Origin: Deltaproteobacteria bacterium UBA1386
GTDB lineage: Bacteria; Desulfobacterota; Syntrophorhabdia; Syntrophorhabdales; Syntrophorhabdaceae
Length of the DNA stretch: 8,992 nucleotides
NCBI GenBank assembly: GCA_002305765.1
Contig: DBQU01000111.1
Location: 1-8,992, forward strand
Direction of reading: 5' to 3'
Position 1 is the stretch's first letter, and each line of letters begins with the position of its first letter. The notes below the pieces were generated by a model. The model was not told where the DNA came from. It ran no database searches and was given only the letters and a program-made list of their open reading frames with translations. Shown one piece after another: positions 1 to 5,435 of this stretch. A program made the position numbers and the translations under genes.

Positions 1-3
1 ATT

Positions 4-32
4 GCGACACAGTCTCTTCGCCGGAATGACGG
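4..32 (+). repeat. Decayed copy of the REP-like palindromic repeat at the window edge
   Basis: Bases 16-32 (CTTCGCCGGAATGACGG) match 1080-1096 of the intergenic palindrome exactly. Just upstream, GCGACACAGTCT (4-15) resembles GCGACAGAGGTCT (1053-1065). Aligning both blocks requires about 14 bases, the left arm of the hairpin, to be missing here. This copy therefore no longer folds into the full hairpin. It may extend beyond the window edge. Confidence 0.6.
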
Positions 33-47
33 AGGAGCGGACTTTGC

Positions 48-99
48 CAACAATCTGTCAGGCGATTCAAGCCGCTCAAGCGATTCAAGCCCTCTTTCA
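48..99 (-). repeat. 9-bp repeat cluster R1 at the 3' end of the glycosyltransferase gene
   Basis: On the minus strand this begins with the glycosyltransferase stop codon and reads TGAAAGAGGGCTTGAAT, followed by further 9-bp units of the GGCTTGAAT type (GCGATTCAA, GCCGCTCAA, GCGATTCAA on the plus strand at 62-88). It ends in TGACAG, two bases, TGTTG. The same start recurs at 2571-2615 and the same end at 8976-8986, so this is one member of a dispersed family. No hairpin typical of a terminator is visible. Confidence 0.75.
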
Positions 100-771
100 C
101 CTGAACACGTTATACTTGACTATCGTGAAGAACGCCTTGATGCCGTCGCGCCAGGTGATCTTCTTCCCTTCCTCGTAGGTCCTTCCGTAGTAGGAGATCG
201 GAACCTCGAAGATCCGCCATTTCCCCTTCGCGACCTTCGCGGTGATCTCGGGCTCCACGCCGAAGCGGTCTGATTCGATCGTTATGGCCTTTATAACCTC
301 TTTCCTGAAAACCTTGTAGCAGGTCTCCATATCCGTGAGGTTGAGGTTGGTGAACATGTTGGACAGGAGCGTAACCGCCGAATTGCCCACGAAATGCCAG
401 AAGTAGAGCACCCTGTGCGGCCCGCCGAGGAAACGCGACCCGTAGACCACGTCGGCCTTTCCCTCAAGGATGGGGCCGAGCAAGACCGGGTACTCCCTGG
501 GGTCGTATTCCAGGTCGGCGTCCTGAATGAGGACGATGTCGCCTGTTGCCTCAGCTATCCCGCGCCTCAAGGCCGCTCCCTTGCCCTGGTTCCTCTCCTG
601 AAAGATGGTGACGATGCCCTTCTGAACCCTCAGATATTCCCGTGTCCCATCCGTCGAGCAATCATCGACAACGATTATCTCCTTGTCGTAGGGCGTCTCT
701 TTCACCTTCCGGAGGATCTCATCTATGAACTCTATTTCATTGTAGGCCGGTATGATGACGGATAGGAGCAT
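97..771 (-). CDS. Family 2 glycosyltransferase (DPM1/polyprenyl-phosphate type, soluble)
   Basis: This 224-residue enzyme should transfer a sugar from a nucleotide donor to an acceptor, plausibly a polyprenyl phosphate or an envelope glycan at the inner face of the membrane. It has the GT-A order of the family: IPAYNE at about 8-12, VVDDCSTDGT at 34-43, the metal-binding DAD at 84-86, GSRF at 111-114 and the acceptor-side block DMETCYKVF at 147-155. The tail GRTYEEGKKI near 196-205 is typical of the dolichol-phosphate-mannose-synthase-like branch. Unlike GtrB/ArnC-type relatives it has no C-terminal membrane helices, so it is probably peripheral. The start is the only ATG that keeps the family N-terminus; no good Shine-Dalgarno precedes it. 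It stands alone, divergent from the ATPase gene across a repeat-filled gap. Family is clear; donor and acceptor are not. Confidence 0.9.
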   Translation of the reverse strand: MLLSVIIPAYNEIEFIDEILRKVKETPYDKEIIVVDDCSTDGTREYLRVQKGIVTIFQERNQGKGAALRRGIAEATGDIVLIQDADLEYDPREYPVLLGPILEGKADVVYGSRFLGGPHRVLYFWHFVGNSAVTLLSNMFTNLNLTDMETCYKVFRKEVIKAITIESDRFGVEPEITAKVAKGKWRIFEVPISYYGRTYEEGKKITWRDGIKAFFTIVKYNVFR

Positions 772-779
772 AGCGTAAT

Positions 780-806
780 GTTATATGGACACCTGGAAAA
801 ATTCAA
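780..806 (-). promoter_or_regulatory. Candidate promoter of the glycosyltransferase gene
   Basis: On the minus strand TATAAC (785-780) matches the -10 consensus at five of six positions. It lies 8 nt before the ATG, so transcription would begin within about two bases of the start codon. The only upstream match is TTGAAT (806-801), four of six, at a short 15-bp spacing. This is inference from consensus only. Confidence 0.3.
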
Positions 807-906
807 GAATGAAAAGAGAAGCATGGTTGTGGGTTTTAGCAATGAATCGGAATCCTGTGCGCAGAAACGTTGGGCCAACCCTCATCGGTGCGGCCTCATA
901 TGTTTC

Positions 907-1094
907 GTCATCCCGCCACCCCTCTCCGCCCGTCATTCCTTCCTCACGTGCTGTCATTCCGGCGAAGGCCGGGATCCAGGAGAGGGTCGGGATCCGAGAC
1001 CATCTTGCAGGAAACGTTGAGACCTTCCCGGTTGGCACCACCACTTACCGACGCGACAGAGGTCTTCCTGGATTCCGGCCTTCGCCGGAATGAC
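907..1094. repeat. REPIN-like inverted pair of palindromic (REP-like) repeats with a diverged left arm
   Basis: The 28-base segment 953-980 and the segment 1067-1094 are inverted copies differing at one position, separated by 86 bases. Each copy is itself a hairpin: an 8-bp stem ATTCCGGC around a GAAG/CTTC loop, perfect in the right copy and with one G.T-type position in the left. To the left, GTCATTCC or GTCATCCC recurs at 907, 932 and 953, mirroring the GGAATGAC tandem units on the right. No ORF in this stretch looks coding. Two inverted REPs with a short spacer is the architecture of REPIN elements, which are mobilised by RAYT transposases; none is encoded here. The GTCATTCCGGC...GCCGGAATCCAG type of palindrome is common between genes in many proteobacteria. 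Confidence 0.8.
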
Positions 1095-1169
1095 GGTGGG
1101 GGAGTTGGAGGAATGACGGTGGGGGAGTTGGAGGAATGACGGTGGGGGAGTTGGCGGAATGACGGTGGG
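1087..1169 (+). repeat. 23-bp tandem repeat, three full copies plus a partial
   Basis: Units start at 1087, 1110, 1133 and 1156, each beginning GGAATGACGGTGGG. The first two full units are identical, the third differs only in its last base, and the fourth stops after 14 bases. The first unit begins inside the right palindrome arm, so the array looks like an expansion of the palindrome's own flank. The near identity suggests recent duplication, and copy number is likely to vary between strains. Confidence 0.9.
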
Positions 1170-1226
1170 GCTCCTTACCCATTACCTGTTTCTTTTTTTT
1201 CTTCTTTGTGTCATATTCTCTAAAAG
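1170..1226 (+). promoter_or_regulatory. T-rich leader region of the ATPase gene
   Basis: After the tandem array the sequence turns T-rich, with eight consecutive T at 1193-1200. CATATT (1212-1217) or TATTCT (1214-1219) could be a -10 element 7-9 nt before the ATG at 1227. No convincing -35 sits at proper spacing and there is no Shine-Dalgarno sequence. A promoter must lie in or near here because the upstream gene is divergent, but the exact element is uncertain. Confidence 0.25.
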
Positions 1227-2570
1227 ATGGAAATACCCTATCTTGAATATTTCGGTTTTTCGGAGAAGCCCTTCGGGATGTCCCCGGATCCGTCCTTTTA
1301 CTATGAATCCGCGGAGCACAGGCAGGCCATCGATCATCTCACGTTCTTCCTTGCCCAGCAGGAAGGCTTCGCCCTGATCTATGGCGATGTGGGCTCGGGA
1401 AAGACGACGATCTCACGGATATTCCTCAACAGCCTGGACCACGGCACCTACAACACGGCCCTTATCCTGAATCCCGTGGCTGACGAGGCGGAGTTCATGA
1501 AGGAGGTGCTCGGCGAGTATTCCGTCAGCGACATACCGGAGACAAAGAAAGAGCTCTACGACAGACTCAGGGGCTATCTCCTCGAGGAATTCCAGAAAGG
1601 CAGGACGAATGTTCTCATCATCGACGAGGCCCAGCTCCTCTCCTACGATCTCCTTGAGTTCATCCGCCTCCTGTCCAACATAGAAACAGACAAACAGAAG
1701 ATACTGCACACCGTCTTCTTTGCCCAGCCGGAGTTCCTCGACAAGCTGAAGGACCCCGCAATGCGCCATCTTTCCCAGCGCATAACCGTTACGTATCGCA
1801 TCGAACCCCTGACCTACGCCGAGGCAAAGGCCTACATAAACTACCGCCTTTTCAAGGCAGGGGCCAAGGGACCCCTCGAGTTCCAGGACAGGGCTATGAA
1901 GCTCATCCACACCGCCTCACGGGGCTATCCTCGTCTCATCAACTACATCTGCGACCGCTGTCTCCTCGTCCTCTACGCGAAGTCCAGCTTCTCCGTGGAC
2001 GGCCACGTGGTCTCCAAGGTCATCATCGAGGAGAGCATCCCCCTTTCCACGACGAAACACACCGACGACTCAAAAAGGCTTGCCTTGAGGCGCCCTCTCC
2101 TTATAGGAGGGATCATCGCCGTCATCGTCATAGGCGTGGCCGGCTATTACTTCATGATCACCGGGGCCTTCAGGCTTTTCGCCCCGACAAGACCTCAAAC
2201 GCAACAGGCATCTGTCGCACGGACATCACCGGCAGCCACGGCCGCCCATACCACGCCCCCCGCACAGGCGCCTTCGGCGCCCCGGCCCGCCGTAGCCGCA
2301 CAATCATCAACACCTGCCCGGCCAGCCGCTCCCGCTAAGCCCGCACAACGAGACATCATCCTCAAGAGGGTCTACGTCAACACCGAAGCCGCAAATGTCA
2401 GATTGGAACCGGACATCAACTCCGCCCGCATCGGCGTCATAATAAAGGATGAACTCCTCAAGGTCATCGCCGAGAAGACCGGCGCCGACAGAATGAAGTG
2501 GTACAAGATAAAACTCTACGAAGGCCGCGAAGGCTGGATCTCAGAAACGGTAGTCACCGAAAGGAAATAA
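1227..2570 (+). CDS. ExeA-like AAA ATPase, membrane-anchored, with C-terminal SH3 domain
   Basis: The 447-residue protein has three parts. Residues 1-270 are an AAA ATPase of the ExeA/general-secretion type: the family N-terminus YFGFSEKPFGMSPDPSF (8-24), Walker A GDVGSGKT (53-60), Walker B VLIIDE (129-134) and the sensor-like block FFAQPEF (164-170). Residues about 291-311 form one transmembrane helix. A low-complexity Pro/Ala/Thr linker (about 320-375) leads to a bacterial SH3 domain (about 379-444, with ANVRLEP and the WYKI...GWI pattern). Predicted topology is cytoplasmic ATPase, one membrane pass and periplasmic SH3, which could contact peptidoglycan. In Aeromonas, ExeA helps assemble the type II secretin through the wall and carries a peptidoglycan-binding domain; here SH3 replaces it and no ExeB or gsp gene is adjacent. 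A secretion role is therefore inference. The start lacks a Shine-Dalgarno sequence but matches the family N-terminus. Confidence 0.88.
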   Translation: MEIPYLEYFGFSEKPFGMSPDPSFYYESAEHRQAIDHLTFFLAQQEGFALIYGDVGSGKTTISRIFLNSLDHGTYNTALILNPVADEAEFMKEVLGEYSVSDIPETKKELYDRLRGYLLEEFQKGRTNVLIIDEAQLLSYDLLEFIRLLSNIETDKQKILHTVFFAQPEFLDKLKDPAMRHLSQRITVTYRIEPLTYAEAKAYINYRLFKAGAKGPLEFQDRAMKLIHTASRGYPRLINYICDRCLLVLYAKSSFSVDGHVVSKVIIEESIPLSTTKHTDDSKRLALRRPLLIGGIIAVIVIGVAGYYFMITGAFRLFAPTRPQTQQASVARTSPAATAAHTTPPAQAPSAPRPAVAAQSSTPARPAAPAKPAQRDIILKRVYVNTEAANVRLEPDINSARIGVIIKDELLKVIAEKTGADRMKWYKIKLYEGREGWISETVVTERK

Positions 2571-2615
2571 CCTTCAAGCCATTCAAGCCATTCAAGCCAT
2601 TCAAGCCGTCTTTCA
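2571..2615 (-). repeat. 9-bp repeat cluster R2 between convergent genes
   Basis: This fills the 42-nt gap between the ATPase stop (2570) and the GH57 stop (2613-2615). On the minus strand it begins with the GH57 stop codon as TGAAAGACGGCTTGAAT and continues as near-perfect GGCTTGAAT units, giving four TTCAA copies on the plus strand. It lacks the TGACAG-TGTTG end seen in the other clusters, where it meets the ATPase stop. There is no hairpin plus T-run, so no recognisable intrinsic terminator separates these convergent genes. Confidence 0.85.
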
Positions 2616-4775
2616 GACGTACCACATCTCCGCCTCGAACGTTTCCGAGGGGACTGTGATCACGAGATAGCCTCTCTGGGGTATCCTGTCGACTATCATT
2701 TCGTTGATCTTCAAGGAGAACCAGACCTCCGCCTCGTCCTTCGGGCCGAGGCCGAGGTCGCTGAAAGGGATACACAGTTCGAGTATCTCGTCAAAGGCAG
2801 CCTGCACGGGAACAGCCGCCTTTATGGACCCGTCACGGACGTGATACTCTATCTTGTGATCGTCCTTGCCGATGATGGAGACCTCGAAGACGGCGCCATC
2901 CATCTCGTTCATGAACCTCTTGTCCAGATCGACACGCAGGAACAGACTGGTTTCGTTGAACCCGAAACAACAGTCCTTCAAGGCGAAGACCGCTTCATGC
3001 ATGGCCGTTCCGTGCCCCTTGCCTTCGATGAAGCCGGATCCTATCCATTCGAAATAGTTTGTCACCCTGCCATCGATAACGGGACGGAGAAAATTGACGG
3101 GCTCCCGAGCGGGCCGCGCCACACGGTCTTCCACGATGATCGGGATCGACAGTATCTCCGGCACCTCCTTGCCGAGATAGCGGTACACATTCGCCAGGTT
3201 CTCACGGAACAGGAGATCGAATATCTCGTCGCTGTCCGAGGAATGTTCGTCTCCGTACCACCAGAACCAGTCGCTCCCCTCCGCTACATAGATGGATTCC
3301 CAGGCCATGCTGTTCGCGTGGTCAGGGTCTTCTTCCCCGAGGAACCGCCGGGTCTCCGCAAGCCGGGACCATGCCGAATTGTCTTCGCTATGGCCGAGCC
3401 ATATGGAGAAATTGTGTCCGATCCAGGAACCGGCGTGGCACCGGGAAAGGCTTCCATAGTCCCGGGCGGTTTCAAGGTATTCGGATATTGTGACGGGCGT
3501 CATGCCGTCCTCGCGAAGGATGCCCTCGTAGAGATAGCTCAGGAAATCCCTTCCGTCATTCTTGTAACCTTCCCAGGCGTTCTCGCCATCCATGGCGATC
3601 GTTACAAGGGGCCTCGCGATCCTGTTCCCTATGGAGCCCCGGATCGTCCTGAGCCTGCCGAGGCAATCCTCCGCTGCTTCCCTTGCGTCCGACCGCGAAT
3701 AGTGAAAGGATATGAGGTCGGAGAGGGACTGGTCCCGGAAGATAATGGTGACGTCGCGGCCGTTCCTCTCGTAACGATAAGGCTTGTAGAGGACCTCGGG
3801 ATTGATGACGAAGCCGTGCCCGTCCCTGCGCGCCCCCCATCTCAGACTTTCGAAAAGGATGTCCTCGTCCGTGGCAAGCCACCGGACACCGTGCCGCATG
3901 TAAAGCTCCAGGGCGGCCTCGCTGACGGAGCCCTCGGGAGGCCACATGCCCGCCGGCCGGATACCCATAACCCTTTGGAAGAAGTCGAGACCCGACGATA
4001 TCTGGCGCGAGGCGTCCTCGGGCCAGGCAAAGGGCACGTCCGGCAGGTTCACGTCCGGCATTGCTTCCCTCGCCGACGCGCTGTCGATGAGAAGGGGAAT
4101 GATGGGGTGATAGAAGGCCGAGGTCGACAGTTCCACAGACCCCTCAGCGGCAAGCTCCCTGTAGAGGGGGATCGTACCCTTGAGGATGTTCTTCTGAACG
4201 TCCATCAGGACCTTCTTGTCCTCTTCACTGAACTTTTTCCCCTTTTCCCTGAGATACCGGAGACCTTCAAAGTCCGCGAAGAAGCTCGGGTCGGTCCAGG
4301 CGAGAAAGAAAAGTATCTGCAGGTCCCGGAACTCATCCTCGCTGAAATACCCGGTAACCTTCGACAGGCCGTCCGCGGGACAGTAGAGACCGCGTTTGGC
4401 GAGGAGTTCGTAGTAGCGCGGGAAGGGCCGGATCATGTTCTCCCAGTTGGCATTGAAGAAGTTGCCGAGGAGGAAGACCTTGTTTTTCTCGGTGAGATGC
4501 GAAGGGTCTTTCCTGAACACATCGAGATACGTATCTTTCACGTCGAGGTCTTCATAGTCCACGAGCTGTTCGAGGAGGGAGGGAACGAAATTGAAGTTCT
4601 GTTTCATACCGGGAAAACCCTTGAGCATGGCGCCCATGTCGTAGTAATCCTTGGTGCCGTGCAAAAGGGTCCAGGGAAGGAGGTATTCCCCGGTGAAGGT
4701 GTTCTTGTAATACGGCTGGTGCATGTGCCAGAGAAATGAGATGCAGATCCCGTCCATATTCGTATTATCGCTCAC
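2613..4775 (-). CDS. Glycoside hydrolase family 57 (alpha-amylase / 4-alpha-glucanotransferase type)
   Basis: This 720-residue protein should act on alpha-1,4-glucans, by hydrolysis or glucanotransfer, probably in the cytoplasm since no signal peptide is seen. GH57 landmarks are in order: the N-terminal strand ISFLWHMHQP (12-21, His17 and His19), HPII at 223-226, the nucleophile region MWPPEGSVS with Glu281, and the acid/base region IAMDGENAWEGY with Asp396. The aromatic block DWFWWYGDEHSS (502-513) is typical of the amylase-like group. Residues after about 550 look like a C-terminal beta-sandwich, seen in long GH57 proteins. Both catalytic residues are present, so it should be active. The GTG start at 4775 lies 12 nt after the phosphodiesterase stop; ATG at 4757 is an alternative, and neither has a strong Shine-Dalgarno. 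Known GH57 activities include amylase, branching enzyme, transferase and amylopullulanase, so exact specificity is open. Confidence 0.9.
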   Translation of the reverse strand: MSDNTNMDGICISFLWHMHQPYYKNTFTGEYLLPWTLLHGTKDYYDMGAMLKGFPGMKQNFNFVPSLLEQLVDYEDLDVKDTYLDVFRKDPSHLTEKNKVFLLGNFFNANWENMIRPFPRYYELLAKRGLYCPADGLSKVTGYFSEDEFRDLQILFFLAWTDPSFFADFEGLRYLREKGKKFSEEDKKVLMDVQKNILKGTIPLYRELAAEGSVELSTSAFYHPIIPLLIDSASAREAMPDVNLPDVPFAWPEDASRQISSGLDFFQRVMGIRPAGMWPPEGSVSEAALELYMRHGVRWLATDEDILFESLRWGARRDGHGFVINPEVLYKPYRYERNGRDVTIIFRDQSLSDLISFHYSRSDAREAAEDCLGRLRTIRGSIGNRIARPLVTIAMDGENAWEGYKNDGRDFLSYLYEGILREDGMTPVTISEYLETARDYGSLSRCHAGSWIGHNFSIWLGHSEDNSAWSRLAETRRFLGEEDPDHANSMAWESIYVAEGSDWFWWYGDEHSSDSDEIFDLLFRENLANVYRYLGKEVPEILSIPIIVEDRVARPAREPVNFLRPVIDGRVTNYFEWIGSGFIEGKGHGTAMHEAVFALKDCCFGFNETSLFLRVDLDKRFMNEMDGAVFEVSIIGKDDHKIEYHVRDGSIKAAVPVQAAFDEILELCIPFSDLGLGPKDEAEVWFSLKINEMIVDRIPQRGYLVITVPSETFEAEMWYV

Positions 4776-4787
4776 AATTCCGAATGG

Positions 4788-5270
4788 TTAAAGTTCGTCA
4801 ACCTTAAGATGGCGCAACGTGACCTCGGCGCCGATCTCAATGATCCCGACTGTCCCGGATACCGAGTATCCGCCCCTGCAGCTTCCGGGATTGAAGAGGA
4901 TGGCCCCCCCTTTTTTCATATTGAAGGGGATGTGCGAATGGCCGAAGACAATGATATCGACATCCCGGAACACCCGGAGGACCTTGTCCTCAAGCCCTTG
5001 CGGCGAACCCCACCCATGGATGATCCCTATCCGTCTTCCCGCGGCCTCCTCTACACGGCTCTCCGGGAGACGGGCCCCCAGGTCGAAATCGTCCATGTTG
5101 CCCCTGACCGCCCGGAGGTCCCAGTTCGAAAGGTAGTCGAAGACGCTCGACGACGTCATGTCGCCGGCGTGGAGCATCATGTCGACATCGCTGAACAGGG
5201 CCTTCATAGCGCGCTTGAAACCCTCTGTCGGATGAGCGAGATGAGTGTCTGAAATGACGGCGATCTTCAT
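4788..5270 (-). CDS. YfcE/MJ0936-type metallophosphoesterase
   Basis: This 160-residue enzyme is predicted to be a cytoplasmic metal-dependent phosphodiesterase. All calcineurin-like metal motifs are visible: SDTH (Asp8, His10), HAGD (Asp37), GNMD (Asn58), IIHGWG (His85) and GHSH (His111, His113). Length and motif spacing match YfcE-family proteins, which hydrolyse artificial phosphodiesters in vitro and whose natural substrate is generally unsettled. The usual third motif is GNCD or GNHD; Met at the variable position is mild divergence. The ATG at 5270 gives the family N-terminus MKIAVISDTH. An in-frame start at 5315 would add 15 residues foreign to the family and is rejected. It is first of a minus-strand pair with the GH57 gene; a joint role in glucan metabolism is only a guess from position. 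Confidence 0.9.
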   Translation of the reverse strand: MKIAVISDTHLAHPTEGFKRAMKALFSDVDMMLHAGDMTSSSVFDYLSNWDLRAVRGNMDDFDLGARLPESRVEEAAGRRIGIIHGWGSPQGLEDKVLRVFRDVDIIVFGHSHIPFNMKKGGAILFNPGSCRGGYSVSGTVGIIEIGAEVTLRHLKVDEL

Positions 5271-5280
5271 TGGATGAATA

Positions 5281-5309
5281 ACTGTATAAGAAAAAGGGGG
5301 GCCTGTCAA
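5281..5309 (-). promoter_or_regulatory. Candidate promoter of the phosphodiesterase-GH57 operon
   Basis: On the minus strand a perfect TTGACA (5309-5304) is followed after 17 bp by TACAGT (5286-5281), four of six to the -10 consensus; TATACA at 15 bp is an alternative. Transcription would begin roughly 4-6 bases before the ATG at 5270, leaving no room for a ribosome binding site. This is consensus matching only. Confidence 0.4.
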
Positions 5310-5401
5310 AAACAAATTTGCCCGTTACCAGGGCAGGCGGGAGGCTTTCCCTTCTTCTGGCACCTTCCGCATCCGCACCCAAGGCCGATGCCCATCTGCA
5401 T
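5306..5401 (-). CDS. Possible small Cys-rich peptide, 31 residues
   Basis: An open frame starts at ATG 5401 and ends with TGA at 5306-5308, 35 nt before the phosphodiesterase start. The peptide has five cysteines (positions 9, 11, 14, 23 and 30), a Gly/Cys core GCGCGRC, a basic stretch QKKGK and then PPACPG. The composition is suggestive of a metal-binding or disulfide-rich microprotein, but I do not recognise a family. Against it: there is no Shine-Dalgarno, the start overlaps the TTGACA assigned to lptF and the stop overlaps the TTGACA assigned to the phosphodiesterase. It could simply be a chance frame in the divergent control region. Confidence 0.3.
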   Translation of the reverse strand: MQMGIGLGCGCGRCQKKGKPPACPGNGQICF

Positions 5402-5430
5402 TGACAGGACACCGCGTGGGGTGGTAGAGT
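5401..5430 (+). promoter_or_regulatory. Candidate promoter of the lptF operon
   Basis: A perfect TTGACA (5401-5406) is followed after 18 bp by TAGAGT (5425-5430), four of six to the -10 consensus. The -10 ends only 5 nt before the ATG at 5436, so initiation would fall at or just beyond the start codon. Either the message is leaderless or the true promoter is farther upstream. The -35 and the following GG repeat those of the opposing candidate promoter. Confidence 0.3.
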
Positions 5431-5435
5431 AAGTG

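Noticed and set aside
394..765. A 123-codon plus-strand open frame opposite the glycosyltransferase
   Set aside because: It is antisense to a gene with a complete set of GT2 motifs and shows no domain of its own.
778..1139. Several overlapping short open frames between the glycosyltransferase and ATPase genes
   Set aside because: They run through the palindromic and tandem repeats, overlap each other on both strands and encode low-complexity peptides with no family signs.
1087..1169. The 23-bp array as a CRISPR
   Set aside because: The units abut directly with no unique spacers and no cas gene is present; it is a plain tandem repeat.
1188..1206. The T-run as an intrinsic terminator
   Set aside because: No stable GC hairpin immediately precedes it on the plus strand and no plus-strand gene lies upstream to terminate.
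2841..4739. A 632-codon open frame on the plus strand antisense to the GH57 gene
   Set aside because: Its predicted protein has no recognisable domain and an odd Val/Pro/Glu/Gly-rich composition, while the opposite strand carries all GH57 motifs. Long antisense frames are common opposite GC-rich genes with biased third positions.
5271..5315. A longer start for the phosphodiesterase at 5315
   Set aside because: It adds 15 residues before the MKIAVISDTH terminus that defines the family, and it would include the candidate promoter in the coding region.
5358..5371. TGGCAC as a sigma-54 promoter half
   Set aside because: The downstream element at the required spacing is GCAT rather than TTGC, so the essential second half is missing.
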